Counted from the first letter of the stretch, positions 45,402-57,728 are shown. The stretch: DNA of 64,000 nt from Puccinia triticina (GCF_026914185.1 NC_070575.1:1922001-1986000), one strand, 5' to 3'. The notes: generated by a model from the sequence alone, not told the origin. Numbers and translations: made by a program.

Positions 45402-46842
45402 GGAAAGGTTTTGGCGTTGCTGGTATACATGGCAGAATTTGACTTAAAGCACAGAGCTGGCAGACCAAGGCTCATGATTTTCAGAGTTCCAACTCTGCCT
45501 CTGCCAAGATATTCAATGTTCCAAATCCGCCTGTGCCTCCATTGGTTCAGGTTTACATTTCATTACTCTCACTTAGCTATGTTTCTTATTTTTCTCAAGC
45601 ATCTTTTTGTGTTTCTGTTTCTGCTCTTTCTCTCTTTGTTCCTCCTGCAGATTTTTGCCATGTTGAGATGATTGTTTGCATTTTTCCCTGGTTTTGGAGG
45701 GTTGCGCAGTTTTTGTTTGTGTCTGCATCTTGTTTTCTTAGTAGCAAACATGCATCAGGCACAAGCAGTTGCACACTGCTCCCCAGACCTTAGTTCAAGT
45801 TCTTCTTGAACTTTGAAAAGGGCCCCCATGTAATTTCATTCTGATCCAAGAGGAACCATCATCACATCTTTGAGTTCATTGATCCTGATCCTGATCATCC
45901 GAGCTCCACTACAATGTCAAAAACCTTACCAATGGCATTGTGGCAAAGAGACTCTCAAATCTCAAAGCATAAGCTGCTCCAAAAAATTAATAATATCAGA
46001 TCAGTGAGGTAGAGAATCAGATACTGAGTTCAATACAAACATAATACCTTTTTTTCCGATTCAACAGAATTGTTGACCCTCTTAGCCATTATCAAAATTT
46101 TTCAGGATAGGTGCACTAGATTGAATTTGAGTGATGCTAAGGGAGAAAGGGAGTAAACATAAAAAGTTAATTGGATGTATTTTTGAAATTTCATTCATTA
46201 AAGCCAGAACTGCAGATAGATGGCAACTACTTGGCCAATCCAACCAAAAAAAAGGGAAAATTCTTCCAGAGTGAACCTCAGAAATTATAACTAATGAATC
46301 AACTGGCTACTGACAATAAATTTTGATATGGAAAGATTTTTGAAAGCTTCAATGGAATGGATGGAGGTTTGGTACAAAGAATCCACTTCTGGTTTAATCC
46401 AAACTGATGCTTAAGAACCAGTCCTAATCTAGTCATACCATTCAACAAGAAATTCTATGAAAATTTGGTTGTGATAGCACTCAGAAAGACTATTTTATGA
46501 CTAAGGCAAAAAATCACAACAAGAAAAAAAACTTGCTCAACTCATGCAATTTCACTCAACTATCACCAGTTGACATGCAAGACTCTAGCATGACTTGTAA
46601 ATCCACCCAAATGCGTGATTGTCTTTTTTTGCACTGCAACTGTGTGTAGAAAAACAAGAATTTCACAAAGGTATGTAGGAAATCTAAACAGTTTCTTCAC
46701 ATCAATACACCCCTTTATCCGGACCCCGAAATCCATGCTCTATCCAATTTTGTTTTTTTTTGTTCCAACCAATTCAATTAGCAGTAATCTAGTTATTGCG
46801 GCTCTTCCCGGAAGCACTTGAAACATTCATAAAAAACACAGA
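45402..46842. other. AT-rich gene-free stretch
   Basis: No supported gene. AGTTGACATGCAAGA at about 46568 also occurs near 42488, next to AAGAAAAA-type words in both, marking a dispersed repeat. The region forms the downstream spacer of the phytase gene. Confidence 0.4.
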
Positions 46843-49354
46843 TCAGTCCAAGATCGTTGGAAGTATTGAGGAAGATAATGAGTAGGAATACCCAACTTGT
46901 TCATGAAGATTCTTAGCACGTATGAGTAAGCCTCTTCTGGACTCAATAAATTGATCAAGAGGACAAATGAAAGGACTTTGCTCAAGCATTAAATGCTTAT
47001 CACTAGTTTTACAGGGTGGAATCAATATCACATCATTCTGGAGAGAGTTCCAATTCAGGAGAAACACAATGGAAACATTGATGTGTTAATCAACTTGCTA
47101 ATCAGCTCCATCAAGGTGAGGGGCTCACCAGCACAAACCTAACAAATTGTTTGTTTTGATGGCCACAAATCATCTTCTCGGTAGTTAATCGACTGGAAAA
47201 TGGCATCCATTTACTGACATCCCAGATTTTATCGGATGGGGGCGGTCCTGTTCCCGGAAGTGGTTCATGGACTTGCAGCCCCAGGGCAGCGAGGATACCA
47301 ATCATCCTTTTTTCGACATGATCAATCTCTTTATTGCTTGAATGCGATTGGGTAGTGAAGCGATTCATGAAAACACGCTGTTGAGAGACTTACTGGTTAT
47401 CATGCGAAAAATCTACGTAACCACTCTGGTCCAAAGGAAAAGTAGTCGATGATTGATCAAGGGTTTGATTAACCTGGAATTTTTCATGCAGGTATGAGAG
47501 AGAGGGACGAGTGTTAGCATTCATTCAAAATTTATAACGAAACGATTGCCAGCGGGGTTTTTTTTTTTTGGTTGGCCAGACTTGCCTTAGACTCGTCGTG
47601 TTTCACCCACTTTCTATCACCAGTCAAGCGGGCAATGAGCTCAGCTACGTAGCCTATTCTGAAGTTTATCATTCAGGAGGCGAAGGCAAAATTCAGCCAT
47701 CTTTATTCAAAGAAATTTAAAAAAGACTCATCTGGAAACCAAATCACGAACCCTTCAGCTTGGCCTAGTCGATTTCCTAGACCATGATCGTAATATCTAT
47801 GTAGAACCTCCATATCTGTCAGTAGTTTCACAAAATTGATTGCTTGGCCGCTATTGTTGAACGGGTTTAAACACTTAACTTTTCCAAGTCATAATAGTAA
47901 CCTGTTGGAAAAGACCGTTGAAAACAATCGAAGAAAAATAATTGTCCAATGTAGAAATTAAAAGATTGAAATTCCTTTTTTTGGGTTTTCTTAATTTGTG
48001 AGAATGAAAAATCACCATATCCGGCCCAATCAAGATTCTCGAAAATTCCACAAAATCTGCTAAGTTTCCTATCAGCTAGTGAATCAAATATGCAAAGCTG
48101 TAAATAGTCGATTTGTACGTAAGCTTTTAATCTGCCATGGATGAATATCGAAAAACCTAGAAAAATATCTGAACAGCCTACCTGCATAAGTGCCAAGGTA
48201 TCTTGATTATTCAAGTGAGCGTCTGTGGCCAGCAAATTCAATCTCTCGGTGACTTGTTTCCCGAAGATTTCTAACCATTGATGTTTTTCATCACGGGATT
48301 CCCGATTCGGGCACGAATTGTTATCTAAAGCTGAAAGGTTACGCCATCAATACCAGACTTTTTCCTTGCATCAACAGCAGATGATCAGAAAAAGGGACCT
48401 ACTATTGTTGCTCTTTGGATTGTACATGTTAAAAACAGAACGAAACAATGTAAGGCGAACCCACAATCAGGAAGACGAAATCTTTAATGGATAATTACCT
48501 GAGGGTCTTCAGAGATGACGAGAGGTTCAATATTGTTGATTTTTATTCCAAGCCAGGAAGCAAGTCCCGCAGTAAAATTCTTTGCGCTATCTACTACTCG
48601 TTGGGATGAGCTTGCTCGCATGAACGGCAGCTGTTCCGGATTCATTAGTTTCTGATAGCGCGATGCAAACTGTACCCCTGATTTGAAGCTTTCTAGGGCA
48701 CCCAAAGGAAGTAATGAGTCTTGACTCAAGTGATACCTAGTCGTTGAAATTGAAAGAGGAGATGTATCAGTCAATACTACCTATTAGTGGAATTCGATCA
48801 ACAAAACCTTAACTGATAGTTGGTGATGAAACTTAAAGATTCGTGCAGGTGGGTAGCATGTCGAATCTTTTGCAGAGCACGTTGAATTCTTTTGTTGACC
48901 TTAGCTGTCGGATAACGAGAGCCATGTCGCTGAAGTCGGTTAACTTGAACAATCCTGCAGCCTTGTGGTGGTGGCTCATATGCCCCAATCTGATGGAAGG
49001 GTGCACTAGGTACCAACCGAAAACATGTCAGTAGTTCCAAAGCGCTACGTTGTATGTCATGCCCGGGAAAACGGAGATAATTTCTACTCACATTGGACCA
49101 GCATGGCGAACGATCCATTTCGGGAGGGGTTGCCTACTCGCATCAGGTTCAGAAGCTAACAATGCCAGATGAATCTGGCCTTGCCCATCGGCTAAGACCG
49201 GAGAGATAACCGACACTAAGTTGAGTCAGTATGAGCGCTCTCTCTCTTCGAATTTGGTATATATATTCCAATATCCCATCCCCAGCTTACAGTGTGCGAA
49301 TAACAGTAACAATACCGCCCCAAACGTCCAAATCATCGATGTCCAACTCTCCAT
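46843..49354 (-). CDS. Histidine acid phosphatase, phytase type (secreted)
   Basis: Thirteen exons with consistent phases: 49354-49291, 49215-49092, 49005-48808, 48736-48499, 48412-48403, 48324-48182, 48097-48016, 47901-47880, 47796-47752, 47658-47586, 47473-47394, 47306-47129 and 47037-46843, giving 483 residues. The N-terminus (MESWTSMIWTFGAVLLLLFA) is a signal peptide. The catalytic RHGSRYPT motif is at 89-96 and the acid HD at 357-358 (FSHDNQ). Other family marks are PFMRASSSQRVVDSA, LCIFDSL, GYVAELIARLT, VNQTLD and VRFVLND. The enzyme releases phosphate from phytate or other phosphomonoesters outside the cell. The fifth exon is a 10-nt microexon encoding SNN, a triplet expected there in phytases; intron 10 starts GC. 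No stops or frameshifts, so it looks live. Confidence 0.87.
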
Positions 49355-49410
49355 CACTTGATCTTGAGGTAGCAAGCCCTTGACACGTACTGAAATCTGA
49401 ATCGGTTATT

Positions 49411-50098
49411 ATGTTCGTCGCAGGATTCATCGCCGGATTTCTCCCAGGACCGAGGCAGGGGAATGTGTTCTTAATTTACGGTTTATGTACGCAAATGCAT
49501 CATGGAAACTCCAATCAGCCGAGCGGCAACGGATATGTAGAACCGGAGGTCCTGATGCACCGATCGGCCGTGAATATCTACATAGGTCCTGGTCATAGGA
49601 GACTGGAGTATTTATGTAGATACACAGGAGAGCCCTGCCAAATGAATTAGTCAGAGTTGAATCTTATAACCTTTCAGACAACTTCTGTACATGTTTGGAG
49701 GAAAGGAGACTCGATAAGGATGTCGAACTTCGCAAAAAGAAGTCGTATTCACTCATCGTATATCCATCGCACAGCCGCCTGTCGCCGTCCCAGCCGTAAT
49801 ACAAGCTCTTCGTTAACGCCAGTATGTACCCGCTGGTCACATTGGCGCGATGGTAGGGTCCTGCGGAACGGACAAACAAATGAAGTTAAGAGGCAAAACA
49901 GGTTTCTGAAAAGATTACATACAGGGGAGCTACAGCCAGCTCAACTCGCTGCGGAATACCATTCAATTCTTCTGCAATTGTGCTGAGTGCGGGTTTACCA
50001 GATGCTTGGTCCAGAGCTGATTGGGTTTCCAAAAGCAACCTCATATAAACTTGCGAAGAACCGCAAACTGACAATCTGGAACTATATCCGTAGAGCTG
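49411..50098 (-). CDS. Possible minus-strand exons, unrecognised
   Basis: Three pieces join with matching phase: one ending GIPQRVELAVAPL at a GTATGT donor (about 49921), one reading RVHTGVNEELVLRLGRRQAA then VRWIYDE to a GTGAAT donor, and one from a TTGGCAG acceptor (about 49637) reading CIYINTPVSYDQDLCRYS and DAFAYINRKLRTH to a stop near 49430. No domain is recognised and the start is unclear. It lies head to head with locus B. It may be spurious. Confidence 0.25.
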
Positions 50099-50107
50099 CA
50101 AGTGAAC

Positions 50108-52293
50108 ATGAAGATCTCTGAAGTTTCTTCATTTCTGCTACTTATCTTGATGATGTACTGGGCCAACCAAATTGAAACAATGCCGAATCCCTCTGAGTCT
50201 CTTAGAGAAGCTGCTGCTGGAACCAGTGGCTTATCAGTTCATGCCTCTAATGCCAAGAGAAGACCGGCTGAAATCATTGCATCAAACCTACGAAGCCCCT
50301 TGAGTGACCAGTTGATTCCTAACGGTGATGAATTAATTCCTTCTGAAAATGATCCTGCGTCTTTAGTCGGAAAGTAGCCTATCGCACTGCCCACGGTTGA
50401 TACCTTGAGTGTTTTTGCTTCACTTGAACACGTTGTCTAATATCAACCTGATTCTATGTTACATAGATTCGTGGTTTGCAGCAAGCCCGAAGCAAAATCC
50501 AGGAATCTCAAATGTGGAGCCCATAAAAGAATCAGTGCCAGGTGTGATCTCAACATCTCCAGCTTTGCCTCTACTAGTATCATTAGCAGTCTCACTATGG
50601 CTGAATTAATCAAGGCGGCAAGGTTCACTTAATTGGTTTGAAACTAGGAATGGAGTCAAATTTGAGCTTTAAAACTATTAACGCTTGTGTCTGGTTTATT
50701 TAGATGTCTCGAGGCGCCCTGGCTTCAACATGAACACCCACCAAGTAAATGATCCTACGGAAACTCCTGTAAGAATACCTTTCAATCACAGATATCAAGG
50801 CATTTGCCCATGTGGTCAAGACCAAAAGTAGAGGGGAGAGGGAGCTCGGAACGCTGACATTTTTCGTACTCTTTGCATGATTGCTACAAAATAAAAACAA
50901 AAAAGCCCTTTAACAACTACGCCTCTTTGATTGCAAGCCACCACGAACCTACAGAATCCTTGTCTAGATTGCCTCCAATAGTAAATGAAAATTCTTTGAC
51001 AATAGTTCTTAGCCCCCCTTTGCTGCGTCAGAATCAAGCATCATGGTTGTGTTTTGCGTACACCAGGATTTCACCTGACTCCACCATATTTAAATTACTT
51101 GATTATCACACACAAGAACGGGGTCTTAGGGTTTATATCGGTATAAGTCTTACTGAGAAAGCTGAAGAACTGACTTTTCTATTGGTATATAGCTTGCTAG
51201 ACCCCTGAAAAGAACCCGGTTTGGATCTGAAAGCTTTCATAGTCCCCAGCAATTTGCGTGGCATCCAGGGGCAGATGGGGCCAGACCACCTCTCAGTACC
51301 TTCAGACCACCTCTGAGTACTGTAAGATCATCTCAAGAAACTGTAAGACCTCAATAATCTTTGCGGGATGTGCCTCCGCCTTCCGGTGCTTGAGATATGA
51401 GACACTCACGTCTGTTTCAACTTAATTACGTTTAGATAAAGCTCAGAGGTAGTTTTGCTTCAAAAAGTCATGAACATGAGAATCTCCCGAGTGAGGGGTC
51501 AAGTGGAAAATTTGAGAGTGGTTCAAGTAGCAGCCGCAATCTAGTCCAGGATAGAGTCGAATCAAACACTCTGCCACTTGGAAACATTGATCAATCTCCG
51601 ACTCCAGTCAAGCAGCCAATAAAAAAAGAAGATTGGATGGATCAACAGATCAGTTTTTCTTTGTCCGAATTCTTGAAGAATTTGTACAGCCTACATGTTA
51701 CTTTTTCCCAGTTAAATACCCCCACGGAACAATTGACAATCACATCAAAAAGAAGGACAAACCGCACACCAGTTGTGATGTCTAGTGTTCAAGGGCGAGA
51801 CAGCCAGGTGATCCATTTCAATCGGATTGTCAAGACAGATGGAGCCCCTTGCCCGCTTCCAGTTCTGATTGGCAGATTTGTTCGTTTAGTAAACTTCATG
51901 ACCTGCTTTCATTCAGAGCTTTTGAAGGCACTTGGAATCGATCCTCGCGAGTTTCCAAGTCAGAATGCAGCCTTAATCAAATGGCTACTAACTGAAATAT
52001 TTAACCCTTCAACTGGCTTCCCAATCATTGGAAATATTACGAATCAAAAACTTGTCGAAGGTTTGGTCAAACAAGAAATCGAAAACCCTTTCCGGACCCT
52101 GGATGCCCTTTTGAGTGGTTATTTTGGTCGACCTGAAGCGGACTACGATCCCAGCAAGGCCGCATGTGTTTTAATCAACTACTGGTATCCCTCCGAACAA
52201 ACACATATTTATCAAAAGTTCTTCAATGATCAGGAGCAATTCATGGGCTTATTGAAGAAGATTTACCTGGAATTTTATGTTCCAAATTCCTAA
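50108..52293 (+). pseudogene. Secreted-family protein, locus B (decayed)
   Basis: ATG 50108 opens a likely signal peptide (MKISEVSSFLLLILMMYWAN). Coding-like pieces follow: NVEPIKESVPGVISTSP (about 50510), DVSRRPGFNMNTHQVNDP with a GTAAGA donor (about 50700-50768), and a longer one from about 50911 with SLSRLPPIVNENSLTIVL to TGA 51206. The last stretch, open from 51436 to 52293, carries the family domain: FHSELLKALGI, ALIKWLLTEIF, FPIIGNI, KAACVLINYWYPS and GLLKKIYLEFY. In-frame stops at about 51206, 51357, 51395 and 51433 cannot all be removed by introns I trust, so I call it a pseudogene. A complex intron pattern is the alternative. Confidence 0.5.
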
Positions 52294-52327
52294 TGTCTTA
52301 TTGAATGACTTCAAATGGTGAATTTTT

Positions 52328-52672
52328 CTAACCTGTATAGTTTCCACGCGTGGTATTTCTCATTTTGGTCATTTTCCCTATTGATGAATTGAATTCACCG
52401 CTCAAGAACTCAAGACAAGCGTCTTGAGACCTTTGTTGATTGCTTATTCTTGGGTTATCTCCTTCGTGTGTTTCCTTTCTCCTCGATGCTGTCAGAAGAA
52501 GCCAATCACGATGCTGCTTCAGTTTTCTATTTATCTGTAAATCTCTATGACGAAAACAAAAACGAAAACAAAATACAGTTAGAATGCAGCTGAGAATGAT
52601 AATTTTTAAATTGGAATCAAACAAGATATTAAGCCCGAGCGGCATTGTTGAATTTGTGAATGTCCCTTTCAT
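52328..52672 (-). CDS. Small possible membrane protein
   Basis: A 114-codon frame from ATG 52672 has one hydrophobic segment (NLKIIILSCILTVFCFRFCF, residues about 22-41) followed by a polar tail. No family recognised. It could be a short gene or the last exon of something else. It faces locus B tail to tail. Confidence 0.3.
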   Translation of the reverse strand: MKGTFTNSTMPLGLNILFDSNLKIIILSCILTVFCFRFCFRHRDLQINRKLKQHRDWLLLTASRRKETHEGDNPRISNQQRSQDACLEFLSGEFNSSIGKMTKMRNTTRGNYTG

Positions 52673-53178
52673 TGATCGAGTCACTTGCTGCTTTTCATAG
52701 GAGGAGTATCAAAATGTTTTGGGTTGCAGGCAGATTAACCCAAAAACACCGGCATCAACAACATCGTCTTGGTTGACATGTCCTGGATTGGCATCAGATC
52801 GAGGGAATGCATCGCAAGATTTTGTTGTGACAAAAAGAGTGCTCGACGGCGTCACCTGTCACAGCTCATGTAGATAGATATTTGGTTGATTTTCGTCCTT
52901 AATGAAAATCATCACTTCTCCCGAGCTCTCATTCCAACAGATATATATCCTATTGGTTGGAGATTTTCCAGCTGCAAGAGTCTGATGTTTGTGTATTTCA
53001 TGCAAAATGATCAACACCTTAAAACCAAAGATGGATAAATTAAGAGAAGATTTTATATACTTTGTAACAGTTTTTACTTGATTTCAGCCGCGAAATCACA
53101 GAGATGTGACTTGACCAGTTAAAAAGAAAAAAAATATAAATATGTAGAGAAACGAATGCGAGTGAGGCTAGTCAGGTT
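52673..53178. other. No recognised gene
   Basis: AT-rich spacer downstream of the glycosyltransferase-like gene. Nothing supported beyond likely 3' untranslated sequence. Confidence 0.35.
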
Positions 53179-55402
53179 TCATACAACCCAGTCTTCATTG
53201 ATCATCCATCCACATACGGTGATCCCATTTAGATTGGATTTTCCTTGCGGAATGATCAATCGGACCTTTTTCACAAGTGTGGATGTTGTGTCATACACAA
53301 ATTTTGTAAGAGGTGGTTCCTGATGTGTAATTATTTTAGGAACCACTGATTTGGAAATCTGACAACGCAAGTCCCAAAAACAGTTAGAAAGATCGAATCA
53401 GACTCATTGATACTCTGCAGTGGCTAGATCAAGATCAAAATCTACGCTGTACGCACCCATTTTTGGTCGTTGGCCGATAACAATTCAAGTTTCCAGTTTT
53501 CGGGTTCAACTTTCCCGAAGAAGGTCAATCGTTTCAATTGAACGTTTTTTACAAAGTTCAACCCAACAAAACTCCCATGCTCTGTACCTTAGATGAAATG
53601 CGTTGTTACAATCGAAAAAGGTGAAGAAATTGAGTTTCGGTATACAAGAAAGACACGATGATGGGACATACCTGACAAGTCTTTCCAGCATGTAGAGAGC
53701 TCGCCATCAACGGCCAGTGGCCATTCACTCGAGAAGTTCAGGTTGGTGATTAACATTGATCGATCATCATAAGCTGAGGCTAGACCAATCTCCGATTCCG
53801 GCTTCAAATGATGAGAAGGTAAAGCCCGCGGAAACATGCTCGGCACCAGAAAAGGATCGGAGGTTTGAATAGTCTGATTCAATCTTCCATAGGCATTATC
53901 CTGTGCAACAAATCATACCACAGCCGTTATTAGTTATCAGAAAAATGTAACTCAAACTTCCAGGTTAAGAATCAAAGTAGAAAAATAACGATGATGAGAT
54001 GTACAATGGTTGAAGAGGTGCAGACTCACGATAAACTCGGGATCCAAATAAGCGATCTTCGTCGGGGGCGAATCAGTAATGAGCGAGGATTGTACAGGCG
54101 TGATCAGTTTCAGTGGGCGTCGGTTCGACCAGATTGAGAATTGGATATCACTTGAGACTGAGGGCGGGATGCTGAGCCAGATATCACTTTCTTCAGGAGA
54201 TCGAAGCGCAGTAGTCAACTGCTGAAAGTACCTAGTCGAAAGGCGCTTGGCTGCCAAAGACCCTCGTGATAATTGGCTAACTATACCAGCATTGAGGGAG
54301 TAATCTTCAAGTATGAAGCCAGATTAAGTGCTGTCCTCAAGCCATGTTCAAAGAGTTATTTTCAAAAGGATCACGAATACGGCTGACTCACCAGGTTGCC
54401 AAAGATTGTACGCTGACTCTGCCACGTATTCTTCCGGTGATGCATGATCAACTATCGTTGCTTCTGACTCGCCGTCTGATTCCAGATACTATTTGCACCT
54501 AGAAGTTAAGCGACTGTACTTTAAATTTCAAGGGTTAAAAAGGGATCTTACTTTGGTGTACAATGTATCCAAATTGAGATTCAGCAAGTTTTCGTCCTAA
54601 GGTTAATTCAGCGGGTAGAGAGATTGATCCTAAGCGTTAGGAACTAGAGGAGACGGAGCGATGAGTAGACATGAGGTGAGATGAAACATTACAGTATGGT
54701 AGCAGGTGTCGAATTTGGCTAGGGAGCAAGCCATATGCCTGCTCATTTCGCCCATACGCCCTGGTGAGTTGATCACTCGCAGAATTGGCAAGGGAGCGCC
54801 ATCATCGGTAGACTTGAGCGTCGACAACAAATCCTGGCAGTGTTTTCAAGGATCAGTCATCAAGAACATTTCTCTCTCATATTAAACACTCATTTCAAGC
54901 TAACCTCACCATTCAAATTGAGGCCGCTACTCGTCACGTCATCATTCCAAATGATAATTTCTTTGACAAAGGGATATTTGACCAGAAACTGTAACAGTAG
55001 TTCCAGACCGCCTGCCCTACTCTCCCGCTCTTTTCGCAATGCGAGGCTTATGATTGCTGTTATTCCTAGGAGAGCGCTGCTAGATTGATAGTTCGAACGA
55101 CGTTGCTCGATAGTCTTGATCAGATGCGCGGGCGGAGGACGCGAGAGCGAGGAGACTTGCTGATCCCACGCAATCGGCGTGGACCCATTGAGTAATCTGA
55201 TTAAATACTCCAGGATGCGTGTAGTTGCTACATAGCCGACCAAGATTAAAGCGGCAATGAATAGGACACGTCGTTTGGTGCGATATGATTGGTGCTTTTC
55301 GAGGTCGGGAAAAATGTCCTGTACCACGGTTTGATGATCAGAACGTGTGAAGAGGTACTTTAGAATCAAATGGAAGAGAAGTTGCTCAACTTGGCCAGAC
55401 AT
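53179..55402 (-). CDS. Type II membrane glycosyltransferase-like protein
   Basis: Eight exons with consistent phases: 55402-54905, 54833-54693, 54596-54552, 54488-54392, 54304-54030, 53900-53672, 53587-53457 and 53358-53179, giving 531 residues. One membrane anchor lies at about 46-70 (RRVLFIAALILVGYVATTRI). The catalytic-like part has KYPFVKEIIIWNDD (142-155, with an acidic DD), LRVINSPGRMGEMSRHMAC and KFDTCYHTDENLL, resembling basidiomycete glycosyltransferase-like proteins of the Golgi lumen as I remember them. The C-terminus (about 410-531; VDGELSTCWKDLSG, VGLNFVKNVQLKRLTFFG) looks like a discoidin-type (F5/8 C) fold. Sugar donor and acceptor are unknown. Exon 1 uses a GTTAGC donor, chosen because the upstream GTGAGG breaks the phase. 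Confidence 0.72.
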
Positions 55403-55856
55403 CTTGGAATTTTTCTTCACACAAGGCGACGAACGGCTTCGAAAGGGACGCTAGGATCGACTACTGAGGGGGTGTATATGTTACTGAACGTCCATGGTCG
55501 GAGATGACGAGTGAGGAGATATAAGGTAGAGTGGTGATGGATTGACTCATGCCTCATTACCAAGCGGCCCTGGTCAGCAATGTTCCACCGATCGTGGCAT
55601 CAACACTCCGGGAGGCCCTCGGCTCGGCCAGATTACCGGCTGAGCTCAGCCGAGCGCACACACTCCGAATGCAGAGTGTCCACAGTGCACACCCACACCA
55701 CATTGCTGCGGGTCGGGCCAAGGGTCGGGCGCCCCGCGGGCTCCCTTGATACCCGACGGTGGCTCCGAGTCCGCTCGCTGCGCACCGCCCGCGACACTTG
55801 AGTCCGAAAATCCTCGCCACAACGTCTGTACAATCGGACCAGCAAATCTTTCCACC
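55403..55856. promoter_or_regulatory. Shared upstream region of the GT-like gene and ADE13
   Basis: 454 bp between two divergent start codons. The GT-like side has a GAGATATAAGG element near 55517. The ADE13 side is GC-rich with CGGCTGAGCTCAGCCG (55635-55650), a perfect 16-bp palindrome. The kozak-like CCACCATGC precedes the ADE13 start. Open frames across this GC-rich segment are not credited. Confidence 0.5.
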
Positions 55857-57728
55857 ATGCCTTCTGCATCGTCCCTGGACACCTACCAGACTCCCTTGGC
55901 ATCACGATATGCATCTGTTGGTCAGTCATTTTTGCACCTTGGAATTGGAAGCAAGCTCAAGCAATTGGAGAGCTTATCATCGTGTAATACTTACTAAAAC
56001 AGAAATGTCAAGCCTATTCTCGAACCAAACTCGATTTGGTACTTGGCGACAGCTGTGGCTCTCTTTGGCTGAGGCTGAAAAGGAGCTGGGATTGCCAATC
56101 TCCGAAGAAGCTATTACAGAAATGAGGGCCAATCTTGTGAGCAAATTTTCTCGCCCTGTGTTGGAGGTTACCCTTCAAAATCAGATGGATGTCGAATGTT
56201 CTGATAAAAAAATACATCTTTCAACAAGGTTTTGGACCACAAACAAATGGAAATCGCTGCGGACGAGGAACGCAAAAGGAGACACGATGTTATGGCTCAT
56301 GTTCACACGTTTGGCTTGGTAAGGTGTGGTCTTCTGTGTCTATTTTTCTCCCAGCAATTAATCAAAAAATGGATGCCTTGTTTTTCGTGCCAGGTGTGTC
56401 CGAAGGCTGCACCAATTATCCATCTCGGTGCAACATCATGCTACGTTACAGACAATGCGGATCTGATTTTCTTGCGCCGAGGATTTGAAATCCTAATACC
56501 CAAATTGGCCCTGGTCATTGCGCGATTATCAAAGTTTGCGGTCGAATACAAAGACCTACCGACCTTAGGCTGGACACACTTCCAACCAGCTCAATTGACA
56601 ACCGTTGGAAAACGAGCGACACTATGGATCCAAGAGCTGTTGATGGACTTGAGGAATCTGGTACGAGCCAAAGCTGATCTAGGTTTCCGCGGCGTCAAGG
56701 GTACAACTGGAACTCAAGCATCATTCCTAGCACTTTTTGATGGAAACCATGAATTAGTCGAAAAACTTGATGAGCTGGTCACCAAGAAATCCGGTTTCGA
56801 ATTCGCCTATCCCGTCTCAGGTCAAACCTATACTCGCAAAATTGATATCGATTCTTTGGCACCGCTATCTTCTCTCGGTGCGACCGCTCACAAAATCGCC
56901 ACTGATATTCGATTGTTAGCAAACCTTAAAGAAATTGAAGAACCGTTTGAGTCTAGTCAAATAGGAAGTAGTGCAATGGCTTACAAGCGAAATCCGATGC
57001 GCTGCGAGCGTATTTGCTCACTGGCTCGCCATCTCATGGTCCTCCAAGTCAGTATTTTCAAATCAGACTAACTTGTATATCTTTCTCTTCTGATGTTAAT
57101 ACCCATTTTTCTTCTTGCGTCGAAGCAAAATGCCATGATGACCGCGTCGGTGCAATGGTTTGAGAGGACTCTAGACGATTCCGCCAATCGACGAGTCACG
57201 ATTCCAGAGGCCTTTTTGACGGCAGATATCATTTTAACAACATTACAAAACGTCAGTGAAGGAATGGTGGTTTATCCAGCGATCATCTCACGACACATAC
57301 ATGCCGAGCTGCCATTTATGGCGACTGAAAATATCATAATGGAGATGGTCAGGCTGGGAGGGGATAGGCAACACTGTCATGAACAGATTCGAGTGTTGAG
57401 TCATCAGGCAGCTAAAGTGATCAAGGAAGAAGGTGGGGACAACGACTTGATTGAGCGAATTAGAAATGACGCTTTCTTTGAACCGATTCATCACAAGTTG
57501 GATCAACTCTTGGACCCAAAAACCTTCATTGGCCGTGCTCCCGAACAAGTCGACCATTTTATGAAAGGTTGTTTTTCAACCTCTCCACTCCAATCTCCCT
57601 TGAAATCAGTAGATCACTGATTATAAACTTTGGTCTTTCTTTGATCTTCAACAGATTGGGTGACACCGGCGCTCGCGCCCTACCAAGAGTACATCCATGC
57701 TTCGGAACATGCAGTGCTCCACGTTTAG
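55857..57728 (+). CDS. ADE13: Adenylosuccinate lyase
   Basis: Six exons, 55857-55920, 56003-56136, 56229-56318, 56394-57047, 57126-57567 and 57655-57728, all GT-AG with matching phases, give 485 residues, the usual length. The enzyme releases fumarate from SAICAR and from adenylosuccinate, serving two steps of purine synthesis in the cytosol as a homotetramer. Diagnostic segments are [61 protein letters not shown], the fumarase-superfamily signature [12 protein letters not shown] (288-299) and [17 protein letters not shown]. All catalytic landmarks I know are present. The first intron starts GTCAGT; the start ATG is the one that gives the standard N-terminus ([15 protein letters not shown]). 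Confidence 0.96.

Noticed and set aside
54908..54910. GTGAGG as the first donor of the glycosyltransferase-like gene
   Set aside because: It gives phase 1 and the next exon would run into a stop. GTTAGC five bases on gives phase 0 and an open frame.
55549..55929. Overlapping open frames on both strands before ADE13
   Set aside because: GC-rich promoter sequence; the frames run into the ADE13 first exon or intron and lack family support.
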